Source: Diadema setosum (lineage: Eukaryota; Echinodermata; Echinoidea; Diadematoida; Diadematidae). Taken from it: a DNA stretch of 64,000 nucleotides. The stretch spans positions 29,162,682 to 29,226,681 of the forward strand of contig NC_092685.1 of the NCBI RefSeq assembly GCF_964275005.1. Direction: 5' to 3'. Of this stretch, positions 54,321-64,000 are shown in pieces; position 1 is the first letter of the stretch, and every line of letters starts with the position of its first letter. A program made the position numbers and the translations under genes. The notes below the pieces were generated by a model. That model ran no database searches, had not been told where the DNA came from, and saw nothing but the letters and a program-made list of their open reading frames with translations.

Positions 54321-54435
54321 CAAACAAGTTGACATAATGCAATACAAGGATCTTCCTCAGGGTAACAAGGGTCGAAAATTTGGTTTACAAATAAATGAAG
54401 TTGGATTCCAATCCATTATGTCAACTTGTTTGTCT
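54318..54435. mobile_element. Penelope-like fragment bounded by a 22-bp perfect inverted repeat
   Basis: The inverted repeat pairs 54318-54339 (agacaaacaagttgacataa) with 54414-54435. The loop contains GAAAATTTGG, the same core and stem III sequence as the hammerhead at 13118-13127, but the CUGANGA core is not recognisable on the same strand (a CTGAGGA occurs on the opposite strand near 54355-54361). (TA)n tracts lie on both sides (54279-54316 and 54481-54523). Confidence 0.5.
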
Positions 54436-54479
54436 TCATCGTCTTCATGCTCTTATTCCAACACGCGGACAATAATACC

Positions 54480-54480
<1 letters not shown>

Positions 54481-54523
<43 letters not shown>
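54481..54523. repeat. (TA)n microsatellite
   Basis: Uninterrupted (TA)n, one of three within 340 bases (54279-54316, 54481-54523, 54567-54616). Confidence 0.95.
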
Positions 54524-54525
<2 letters not shown>

Positions 54526-54530
54526 TATAT

Positions 54531-54564
54531 ATTTCAAGAGTATACAGAGTTGAAACTAAGAACG

Positions 54565-54566
<2 letters not shown>
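54531..54566. repeat. 36-base direct repeat, copy 1
   Basis: Starts atttcaagagtatacagagt and ends aagaacgtt. Identical to 55007-55042. Copy 1 runs directly into (TA)n on its right. Confidence 0.95.
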
Positions 54567-54623
<57 letters not shown>

Positions 54624-55006
54624 TACACGTGTATACACACATATGTCTTGTGGTTGTAGAGAATATTTGTCTAACAATGATCCCATTCCATAAGTTTAGT
54701 GCCCCTGCCCCCCCCCCCAAGGTTTGATGACCCCATCGAACAAATGAAATCGTATCATCCGAGGGATGCTTTCCGTCAAGTTTGCTGAAAATCTGTCAAA
54801 GGATTTTCAAGAAAAATCGAGATGAAAATTGAAAAGTCTGCCCGACGTTTACACAATCCCGGCGTTTGCATATTTTCCGGTTCCACAGACCCCACGGATA
54901 TCCTACATCGACTTACCGAGTCGATTTTCTTAAGAGGTATTTCCTGCAACAAGTAGTTCCAGCTCAGCGACATCGATAGCGCATGAGTTTCGATAGTCGG
55001 GGTCTT

Positions 55007-55042
55007 ATTTCAAGAGTATACAGAGTTGAAACTAAGAACGTT
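55007..55042. repeat. 36-base direct repeat, copy 2
   Basis: Exact copy of 54531-54566, 476 bases downstream and in the same orientation. It is not followed by (TA)n. Confidence 0.95.
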
Positions 55043-55292
55043 CTGCTCAATTTTATGGCCACGACAAACAGCTCACGCATTATACATACGCGTAGCTTTG
55101 AGATGGTAAAAGATTGCGCTTTATTGATGAATATGTACATCTAACAACTCAGCGAGTTTAGGCAATGGCAGGCTAAGATATTCGCATATTGCGTGACGTC
55201 GGCTAAAGCTGCAACAGAATCCGCATTTTCTCTACGGCATATGATTCGAATAAGCAGAGATATGCCCGTTTGCCACCAGAATAGTACTACGA

Positions 55293-55404
55293 ATGGAGAA
55301 TACAAGGAGTCTAATCACAATCACTCAGTGCCTTTTGATGTTTGTATTCGTGTATGGAATTCTTTCATCAACCATTGATGGCAGTAGTGCTCAATCATCC
55401 ACAA
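55293..55404 (+). CDS. small gene exon 1: signal peptide
   Basis: Encodes MENTRSLITITQ, the hydrophobic core CLLMFVFVYGILSS, then TIDGSSAQSST, with likely cleavage after SSA. The donor aca a|gtgagt is optimal and phase 1, the same phase as exon 1 of the SRCR gene. Confidence 0.6.
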
Positions 55405-58400
55405 GTGAGTTGTATCAAATTGTGTGTGTCGATGAATTTAGTGATATAATCACTTGCTCTTTACTCCCACTTCGTCTAATGCCCGTTTGGTCTCAACCCA
55501 AATGGTCTAATCCTGTTTCGTCTACAATTCGTCTAGTAACCATTTAGTCCAATTGTCACTTTGCCTCATGACCAGCTCGTCTACCATCAGATAGGCTATG
55601 CCAATTTCGTCTAATATCCATTTGGTCTATTGCCACTAGGTCTATATACCACATTAAATCACCTGTTCGTCTGTTATTGTTCGTCAATTCCAAGTCGTCT
55701 AATATTCACTTTGCCTAATTACCATTTCGTCTTATTGGCACTTGGGCTCCCACTTAGGCTATACATGCTATAAATCCAGTTTGGTAATTTATCGATTAGT
55801 CTAATAACCAGTTTGGCTGCTTTTCAATAAGTCTACTAACCAATTGGTCTAGTGACCACTTGGTCTAATGATCATTTGCTGTAATGATCATTTGGTCTAA
55901 TGGCCCCTTGGTCTAATGCCCAATTGGTGTAAATACCATAAGCATAGTGTGCATTTCGTCCAATGTGCACGTTGGCGAACTACATTTATATAAGACAATT
56001 TGATCTCTCACGTCCCTTCGTTCTGCCTTCCGCTATCTGATAAGTACAGGTTGCGTATGTAATACATCGACACCCTAATGTTTTTCTATCAATAGAAACT
56101 TAAGATATCTCACAAATTTCCTGAAAATGACCCACATGTCAAGCAAACAGTCTGAATTCACAAGCGCGCATTGAAAATGCGATATGCGGTATACGTTCCA
56201 AGATAACTGCATCAAACGAGTGATTTTTTTATGACGCAGTTAGTTGCGCCGTAATTTTGAAACCGACACCCCTACCCTCTATCGACAATACGTGTGAAAT
56301 GCACATAATTATTTTCCAATATACATTTATAAGCTACGGTATTATTATTTTGCAGTTGATCTTGTTTATTATCGGATTTTTCAGTAATATAGTTTTTCCC
56401 GGCCAATTTTGCACTTTTTTCAGTCCAATTCCTAATTGCTGCATTCAATTTAGCACAATTTAGCCTAGATGGCATATTCGGTATTTCAATTGTATAATCT
56501 TTTCATTCAAATTCATTTTGGAGCATTCAAATTACCTTTAACATCATTCAAATCAGCACTTTTTCAGTTCAAATTCGTACGACAAGCACCATTTCGAAAA
56601 TCGTTCATTCAATTTAGCATGATATAGTCACGTGATCACGTATACGCTGCGCTCGTTCATTCGAATTCATTCTTGGGCATCCAATTTCGCATTTACTGCA
56701 GTCAATTTAGCAGACACGTTTATGCTTTCATTCCCTTTTTTTTCATTTTCAGTCATCACAGGTATTGTTTGCAAGCATCATAACATTTCATATTTTCGTA
56801 TTCATTCTTTATTCTGATGTTATCTTTGCAACAGTAATTTCAAAATACAATGTATGTGTATGGGTCTAAAATGTTCGATAGCATTATTTCATTCACAGAT
56901 ACATTAATCTTAAGTTTGTTTTGACATTAATTGGGAGAAGGAGGTTTCAATTTACATCGTGCATTATTTCTTTCATTTACAGGTTTCATTATTTTCATTT
57001 GGTGGGTGCTATATTGCGTTAATCATCATTAGGAATAAAGTTCTTGGATCAGCTCTAGCCATCAATTTGTCAAGGTTATTACCCTCAAATGCTTCTATGA
57101 TTCTTTCCCTGTCTTCTTGAGAGATACGCCTGTATCTAACTCGTGCTGCCATGACTGGACATAAGAAAGTGAAGTGAATCTATGGTACTGGTGCATGTGT
57201 AGTTCTGATAACATGTATGAAAGAAGAGGGGCGTTACAGAACAACAAACTTGAGTTATTTATGGTCAAAGATACCTTAACTATATACTTAACACTAACAG
57301 TGTGTGGATGAAACAAAAATTCACAATTGAATACATATAAATCACGGTTCTCACCTTTTCAAAATAGAAATAGCATTACGCCAATTTGAATGAACATGTT
57401 TGGAATTTGACTGCCCATACGCGAAATTGAATGACTGAAATACCATTTTCCGCCAGTGCTGGCGAATTTGAATGACTGAAGAGCAGGTGCCAATTTGAAT
57501 GCCCGTTTTACGAATTCGAAAGACACATGTGCGAATTTCATTGATCGAAACGCTAAATTGAATGAACAAGTTGCAATTTTGAATGACAGAATGTGCAGTG
57601 AGGAGGATTTTCGCTAAATTGAATGAACCTTTTATCAAATGGACTGACAAAAGTGCGAAATTGGCCGGGAAAACCTATATTTGGACATCTCCAAGTCCTC
57701 AGTGACCACTAGTATCATGCATGAATGTTCGCCTTGTACACGCAATGCTATGAATAGAGGGGTGTCGGTTTCAATGTACAATGTCGATGCGTTGGACATC
57801 TTACATTCTCTGTGTACTCAGTAACTCCGTAATTAAGGTTTGTATTAAAGAAACGGGAAAAATTAGAACTGCCCGTGCAGTGGGTAGGCCTATTCACCTG
57901 GTATTGTGCTTTTTGCTCTGTGCGGGAAGCTCATTTAATGAATAGGGATTTACATCATTTGTCTACACAATGCTTGTAAGATAATTGAACCCTGCAAAAC
58001 GTTAATAAATCATCTTACGAGACTCTACCTTTTCTGAAACGTTACTCGGAATTATCACTCACTTATCTGAAAAGTAACATTGTCTATTTTGCTTCTCTGT
58101 CTCTTCAGAATCATATCCAGAGTACGAGAACGAGGAAAAAGGCAAGAATATTGTCGATCTATATTCGTGGAAAGCCGTAGTGATCAGTTTGGTGGTCGCC
58201 GTAGCACTGGGTCTGATAATCTGCTACTGCTGGCGAAATCATCGGAAGACGGGCTCCGCAACAACTGCCAATGGCGCCCTGTCCTCTACTAGCGCTACGC
58301 ACGTGCAGTCAACGTATTCGACACGCGAAGAAGGTGCATCAGGAGAAGCATTTTCTCCCCCGCCAGCTTATTTTCCCCTGTCGCCAATACCTATGGAGGC

Positions 58401-58473
58401 TCCACCACCCTACGACTTGGTTTGCGCGGAATCGGCGGCAGCCTCGGAGGGCGATCCAGGCGGATCCTGTTGA
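55293..58473 (+). CDS. Small type I membrane protein, tail paralogue of the SRCR receptor without SRCR domains
   Basis: Two exons, 55293-55404 and 58109-58473, join in phase 1 to 477 bases (158 codons plus stop). The product has a signal peptide (core CLLMFVFVYGILSS), an ectodomain of only about 25-30 residues (ending SYPEYENEEKGKNIVDLYSW), a helix (AVVISLVVAVALGLIICYC) and a tail with PPPAY and PPPY. The tail pattern PPPAYxPxSPxPxEAPPxY is shared with the gene at 2003-15003. The 2.7 kb intron contains a minisatellite and a foldback element but no SRCR exon. It could be a degenerated receptor, a decoy or adaptor that engages the same WW partners, or two ends of separate transcripts. Each exon is good on its own; their joining is inference. 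Confidence 0.55.
55471..55977. repeat. degenerate 20-23-base minisatellite (GTCTAATNNCCATTTGG)
   Basis: About twenty imperfect units of the type ttggtctaatgaccacttgg. Unit sequence varies but the (T/C)GTCTA core recurs throughout. It lies in the intron of the small membrane-protein gene. Confidence 0.85.
56388..57679. mobile_element. foldback-type element, copy 2
   Basis: Ends tatagtttttcccggccaat (56388) and the inverse (right end 57679) match over 35 of 39 bases and match copy 1 at 40651-42119. Both arms carry CATTCAAATT-type units (56480-56720 and 57380-57620). The interior contains a short minus-strand frame resembling a transposase N terminus. Confidence 0.85.
57009..57152 (-). pseudogene. 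possible transposase N-terminal fragment inside the foldback element
   Basis: A 47-codon frame, MAARVRYRRISQEDRERIIE then AFEGNNLDKLMARA. The RYRRISxEDRERIIxAFE pattern resembles the start of the helix-turn-helix of IS630/Tc1-like DDE transposases. The rest of the protein is absent and the frame ends at TAG. The call rests on a short pattern only. Confidence 0.38.
58109..58473 (+). CDS. small gene exon 2: transmembrane helix and PPxY tail
   Basis: A pyrimidine-rich acceptor (gtctcttcag) opens a phase-1 exon ending at TGA 58471-58473. Features are SYPEYENEEKGKN, helix AVVISLVVAVALGLIICYC, basic stop-transfer WRNHRK, and the distal SPPPAYFPLSPIPMEAPPPY. Compared with exon 9 of the SRCR gene, the helix position, CxCW boundary, ANG segment and both PPxY motifs align. 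Confidence 0.85.
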
Positions 58474-59954
58474 CGTATGATGTATGTGAATACGCAACCT
58501 CGGACGTTATTGGATTGACAAAACAACAAGAACAGAAGCAACATGCAAAGAGTGTCTTACTGTTATAGTGTCTTATTCTTAAAGGCACAACAAAGTTCTC
58601 AGAAGGGTTAAAAATTTATCTTCCACCATTTGGAATTTGCTTGCAATACATCGGAAGGGTCTTCCAAGACCCTTGACGCAATTTTGTCAGAATGACTTGT
58701 TTTACAATATTTTGAAATCCAATTTACAAATCAATTTTGATTGTATGCATACTTTATTCCTGAACAGCCCTCCCCCTTCAGTAGTGGCTATAGGTAGAAC
58801 TTACGTGATGATCGATCGTGTCCTAGCGATTGTATTTGCCAACAAGCTGCATGCGATTCACTCTAAAACTAGCATTGTCACCACCGGTATGCTGATATTT
58901 TGTTCAGCAAGACATTATTGAATTGTGTGAAGTAAAAGTAAACAGTCACTAAAGCAATGCAGAAACCCATATGAAGGTCAGTTTGCAACAACTATAGAAA
59001 TGTAATCATTCGATAACAGGTCACACTGTTTTTAACAGCCTGGAATCGAACGACCGCCCCTCCCCCTTGATGGTCGTCTAACGAATAGCATCATTTGCAA
59101 GCACACGTACACGCTACACCCAATGTGTTCATAGAGCTACGTGTACGGTGTATGTAGCAATGACAACCCCGCAAAATTGAAATCATACACTTTTTTTTTA
59201 TCGCAGCTCATTCATGGTGTTAGATTAACACCTCCGGGTGTCATTTCAAAAAAATAAAATTGTTTTTTTGATAGTTTCTTAGTTACTGAATTTCTTGTTA
59301 ATTCTGAAGTTCAACAAGACGATGAAGAATTTTCCAATAAAGTACTTGATTTTTGAAAAAATGTGTAAACACATTTACACCACAGTAACACCAGTTGGTG
59401 TGGTCCCCTATTGAAGCTGGACGGGTGTTATACCATTGAAATTAACACCACCAATATCAAATCAACACCATGCGGTGTCATTATGGAATTAACTCTAGCG
59501 CAGTGTCAAAAATATCACCAGCCACAGTGTCAAATTAACACCACGAAGTGCCAGGTGAACACTTTTTCACACAGTCACAATACATTTTCTACACCTGTGG
59601 GTGTGGTCCTCTATTGAAGTTTGATCGGTGTTAGATTTAACACCCATGGTGTTAAATCTAACACCGATGTTTTTACAGTGCACTTGTTCTTGTTTTTGAA
59701 ATACGTATCGGATTAAGCTGTTACACTGCAAAAACTTACCCCATCTGTTGAGCATTATTGAGGTGAAACAACTTATCACAAAAAATTTTCACTTAATTTA
59801 TGTTTTGTTACTTTTAGAAAGTATGATTCATTATGGTATGTGTTTTTTTCGTAGCTTATGTGCAGACATAATTTATCAAGCATTATTATTCAGATGTTAA
59901 AAGCTGCACTCTTCAATCAAATAAATCAGTGACTTGCATTTGAACATTCAATTA
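58474..59954. other. downstream region with a palindromic MITE
   Basis: 58474-59200 holds nothing recognised. 59205-59690 is dense in TAACACC/GGTGTTA, includes the near-perfect 41-base palindrome 59626-59666 (cggtgttagatttaacaccc and its inverse) and a repeated gtgtggtcc.ctattgaag (59398 and 59601), and ends near gtttttacagtg. Confidence 0.6.
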
Positions 59955-60770
59955 CAGTACTCTCCGCATAATCGGGTAGGCTCTAGCGGAGCGTTTCTTA
60001 CCCAATTAAGCGGAGTACCCGATTAACAGAAGAACACGTCTCATTCACAATTGACACACACAATGTGTATGTACATAATGCATTGTACACTGCACCAAAC
60101 ACCTACATTGTATGCTTAACACGCGTGCTTGCACGGCACATTATACTTTATACCTTACATTTGCTCAGTCACGAGCAAAACTTTACACTCTTTTTATGGA
60201 CAAATATGTTATAGAAAACTTTGTCGTTTGAATATGGACTCCTCGCTAACAAGCAGGCGTTTTCCGAAATTAACACTTCCTCACTTAGAACGTCGGGTCA
60301 CTTTTCGAGAAGTGACTGGGGAAAAGCAAAATTATGGAGCTGGTGCATGACCTGATTTTCGTTGCAAACTTCTCGTATTGTGAAATGTTGTTGCGGAGCA
60401 AGGGAGGAACTCCTGACTGACTATGCAATTGTGAGTGCCAGCTACATGTGTAATGTTCGTTTACATGTGGCAAGTCGGTACTGGTACATGTGTTTTCATG
60501 TTTAATCACTCGCAAAATGATCCGTCTTTTTTTACAAATTAAGCAGAGAATGCGATTAGCCGTGGAAATTTTGACATTCATGGCTTCTTAAAGCATTATA
60601 TCTGCGATAAAATGTGGGTAGAAATTAGATTAGACGAAAATTATTTACCCGTTTATGCGGAGAGGCAACCCGATTATCAGGTACAATGTGCATTGGAATT
60701 GATTTTGACATTTCTACCCAAATAAACGGAGTACCCGTTTAAGCGATACCCGATTACGCGGAGAGTACTG
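59955..60770. mobile_element. pogo/Tigger-like MITE
   Basis: Inverted ends CAGTACTCTCCGC (59955) and GCGGAGAGTACTG (ending 60770), flanked by TA on both sides (59953-59954 and 60771-60772), as expected for the pogo group. Further gtacccgatta and aagcggagtaccc copies occur inside both ends. No transposase ORF is left in the 816 bases. Confidence 0.85.
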
Positions 60771-61837
60771 TACTTGAAAAACTGTTGTGTTGCATGATTT
60801 ACCTATATGTATCGCTGTTCGGTGCTTGATTCTATTTACTTCGACGAGAAAGTAACTTTGCATTGTAGCGAAGAGTAAACTTGATTTATCCTGTTTTCAT
60901 GATCAGTGTTGTTAATGAGATTGGACGTCATATCCAGTTATGTTTTAATGTGTGGCATCCCATCAGAGTGCGACTAAATACAAAGTTCACAAGCGTGCAG
61001 GCGCACTCACAGACAGACAAACACACACGCACACATTTGCGCACGCACGAACATGCACACTTAGGCAGGTACACAATATTAACCATTTTGTTAATATATA
61101 CATTCATTTCGTTTACCCAATGTATGCATACTTTCTAAATTGTAACACAGTACCCCATGTGCTTGCACAACTCATCCAAAAGCAGGGGAAGTTGTTATCA
61201 AATTTATGTTTATAAATTCCGTAATATGTTACTCATATTTGCTTGACTGACAAAGTTTGTACTATTTTCAATTAATAGAGGGTCTAAGCTATGCTCACAG
61301 AGAAAATGTAATGAATTTATCTCTTCAGTGTGTGCTTAATAGACCTTGAAATGGAAATTTGTAACATCTATACCGACCAATCTTCCCTAATATTCCAAGC
61401 ATCGAAGTAGATAGAGTTTTTCAATGGTTTGCATGCATGTAGGTTGTCCTTAATGAAGAAGGATATGGATGCTCTTACTTCTCCTCCGATACTTTGCTGT
61501 ATACTGTAGTATCTTCCATTTCATAATTTCTATTACTTTTTATCTACATCGTGAATCTATTACATGTAACTTGTATAAACGGACTTGATGAAAACCAGCC
61601 CTTTAGCTTAAAGCAGGATGACTCTCTACTTTTATCCCAGTGCTTAGATTAAAAAAAACACACACACAACAACAATACAAATACAATCCATGCCGGCTGT
61701 TTTCTCCCTCTCTCTCTATTTCAATGTGCTGGCAACAATATTAATGTGTGTGCTTTAAATAGGAACAAAGAATGAAAATGCAGTGTAAAAATTAAAATCT
61801 TCTCAGGAAAAAGTGGAAAATACGCTGGAAAATGCGT

Positions 61838-61841
61838 TGTA

Positions 61842-61876
<35 letters not shown>

Positions 61877-61893
61877 GTGTGTGTGTGTGTGTT
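61838..61893. repeat. (TG)n microsatellite
   Basis: TG dinucleotides with two TA interruptions. Nearby ORFs of poly-HT are artefacts. Confidence 0.9.
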
Positions 61894-62156
61894 TGTGAGT
61901 GCCTTTACTATCAAAAAGATTAATATGTTCGTTTAAAAGACAGGAAACTAACTTACGCAAATGTTCAAGTTCAAGTTCAGGTTAGTAAATCATTAATTCT
62001 GCAATAATATATCTTGCGTAATACATTTGACATACATGAAATCGTATCAGGGAGGTGAGACCATTCACAGGGAGCAGTACCTAAAAAAAAAGAAGAAGAA
62101 AAGTAGAGCTTGTGGTGAGCTGCGTGGTAGAAACACATTACTCCACAAACACGAGA

Positions 62157-62158
<2 letters not shown>

Positions 62159-62216
<58 letters not shown>
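62159..62216. repeat. (CAA)n microsatellite
   Basis: About 19 CAA units with no interruption, ending in an A run. Confidence 0.95.
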
Positions 62217-62291
62217 AAAATAGCAATTTCCAAGTCGATCAAACCGCATATCAGAGCAATCCCCTCCCCCCTCCCCCGCTAAATACTGGTT

Positions 62292-62404
62292 AGTGATAAG
62301 GTTAGAGTAAAGATTAGGGTTAGGGTTAGGTTAAGGGTTAAAGTTTGGGTTCGGGTTCGGATTAGGTTCAGGATTAGGATTAGGGTTAGGGTCAGGGAAA
62401 GGGT
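62292..62404. repeat. degenerate interstitial TTAGGG-like tract
   Basis: Includes ttagggttagggttagg and many variants (ttcggg, ttaagggtt, aggattagg). Another short tract is at 63157-63228 (gggttagggttagggtta). The variants are too degenerate for a chromosome end. TTAGGG is the ancestral animal telomere repeat and supports a non-arthropod origin. Confidence 0.8.
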
Positions 62405-64000
62405 CCGGGGTAATTGTCCAGAGGGTGATTGCCCTAGACCCATTAAAATGAGAATGGAGATGCTCTTTAAAAAGAATAACTTTTCCATTCCACTATTCGC
62501 GCATTCAGTTGAGAGAAGACACATAAACAATGTGTATAATTTTGAGTCCTTTCGTAAACTGTTCTGAGCAAATTATAGTGTAGTGTACTTCATTAAAAAT
62601 ACTTTGGAATAAAGCTTGCAATTTTATGAATGTGACACTCCTGCCTATGGGATAAAACGGTGCAAAGCGTAGAGGAATACTAGACATTATTATTTTTGTA
62701 ATGCTTTAGAACCCGGACATACCGTTGCATGCATGGATTCCGAAGAGAAGAGAGTACTCAATCTATAACACCGCCCTGTTCTACCCCTACTCGCACTTTC
62801 TTTTACGTTGCAATTTCATCATAGTCTTTATATTGTTATCTACTTCTAATTGTAGCACAAGGGAGAGTAAATATGATCTTCTTTTACTTGTTCATGAAAG
62901 CATCTTGACTGGCAAGATTTTGAGAGATTCCTTTATTGGTCATACTTCAAATGGAGTTTGACAAGTTTTCCTGAATTTCCCGGTGATTTTATGCAGATTT
63001 AACGAATGTAACACATATGTACGTATAGGTATGTGTGTTAAATATGTGCACGTTTGACTCTTTGGCACAGAAAGGATTGTTGGCAGATGACCACTCGGTG
63101 ATACGACATTTGCTCATGCGAAAATTGCTCCCGTCTTATTTTCTCCAAGGACTTGGGTTAGGGTTAGGGTTATAACAGGGTTTTAGGATTAATTTGATGT
63201 GAGGGTTAGGATTAAGGTTAGGGTTATGTTTGTGAGTAGAATTTATGTTTGGCTTTGTGTGCAGATATTACATGGGAGCAATTGTCGCAGGAGAAAATGT
63301 CATGGAACCGACCACTTTTGCAGCACGTTTAATTAGGTCACAATATACAGTATGTCCCACCCCTCCCCCCCCCCCCAAAAAAAAAAAAAAAAAAAAAAAC
63401 CAAACAAACAACCAAACAAACAAACACACGATAGGATCTCCGCATTAATAATTTTCAATATGATTAAACTTCCTCTATGCTATTTCACGGTTTAAACATG
63501 TAACATCTTACCTATATTTTGCACACAGAAAAAAAGAATTCCATTCAATTTGGTTAAGTAGCCACAGAGAAATATGGATCGTTGTAAAGCATGTCATGGG
63601 TCTGTTCCTTCCATGTTAAGCACTTGGATGCTCTTGGAACTGCATGTTAATGTCTGAACACAATGGACAAAACTTGGAGGGAAGGGATTCCTGACATGCT
63701 CTACAAAGATTTCTCTTGGATCACTGAAGCAAATCGGATGGGTTTTTCTGTAAGATGAGGGTAATAAGATATAGTTTCAGAAAAGAAAATTCATTTAGAT
63801 TGATTCAATTATTTTAAAGTTATCGTTGCGGAAGATCCCGTTGTAATTTTTTTTTTTTGGACATACACTATAGAGAAATAATGAGGATAAGGTAAATAAT
63901 AGACACTTACTCTCTTTGATACTGTGACAATTTCTATATGTTTTTTGAGTGTTTATACTTTGTTGGGATTTGATACCTTTTTTCTTTTTATGTTACTTTT

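Larger units (their letters stand above)
60773..64000. other. right end of window, no gene seen
   Basis: AT-rich sequence with microsatellites and homopolymers (for example the A run at 63377-63400). No exon or element end was recognised apart from the repeats listed separately. Confidence 0.55.

Noticed and set aside
40120..58109. Joining the last propeller exon to the 58109 transmembrane exon
   Set aside because: The only plausible donor (tcgt|gtgaat) in phase 1 creates TAA at the junction; the 55293 signal-peptide exon is a better partner.
62292..62404. True telomere
   Set aside because: Short, highly variant, internal to a contig with further sequence on both sides.

Overview
This is animal nuclear DNA: AT-rich, with phase-1 exon shuffling, GT-AG introns, many (TA)n and (CA)n microsatellites, tRNA-derived SINEs, LINEs, a Penelope-like element and short TTAGGG tracts. 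Multi-SRCR receptors in this repeat setting suggest a marine invertebrate deuterostome. An echinoderm is my best guess, but amphioxus or another marine invertebrate is not excluded. There is one 100-base assembly gap.

Left part (1-16300): a LINE 3' end (1-1212), then a well-supported nine-exon plus-strand gene (2003-15003). It encodes an 809-residue type I membrane protein: signal peptide, six SRCR domains, one transmembrane helix and a cytoplasmic tail with two PPxY motifs. Domains 1-5 are each one phase 1-1 exon; domain 6 is split by a phase-0 intron. Its introns hold a MITE, a tandem 41-mer and a hammerhead-bearing Penelope remnant.

Middle (16300-40140): old duplicated non-coding sequence, then exons of a YWTD (LDL-receptor class B) beta-propeller gene at 24383, 26063, 27385 and 39856. 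Its second exon carries a one-base frameshift. The 12 kb last intron holds a 4.4 kb inverted-repeat element built from tandem arrays (28053-32434), a GC-richer inverted cluster, a 280-bp tandem array, the gap and a decayed minus-strand LINE.

Right part (40140-64000): a foldback element with 35-bp perfect TIRs (40651-42119), a TIR element with an internal 270-bp array (42965-45142), a near-intact minus-strand Penelope-like element with GIY-YIG nuclease and hammerhead ribozymes (47991-52924) plus an inverted partial copy (52926-54282), and then a small two-exon gene (55293-58473). That gene encodes a signal peptide, a transmembrane helix and a PPxY tail clearly paralogous to the tail of the SRCR receptor, but I find no SRCR exon between its two ends. 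A second copy of the foldback family sits in its intron. The last 5.5 kb holds MITEs, including a pogo-like one, and microsatellites.

The two receptor genes probably share an intracellular partner class (WW-domain proteins) through their conserved tails. The most notable non-genic structures are the hammerhead/Penelope/(TA)n association and the inverted elements with tandem-array arms.
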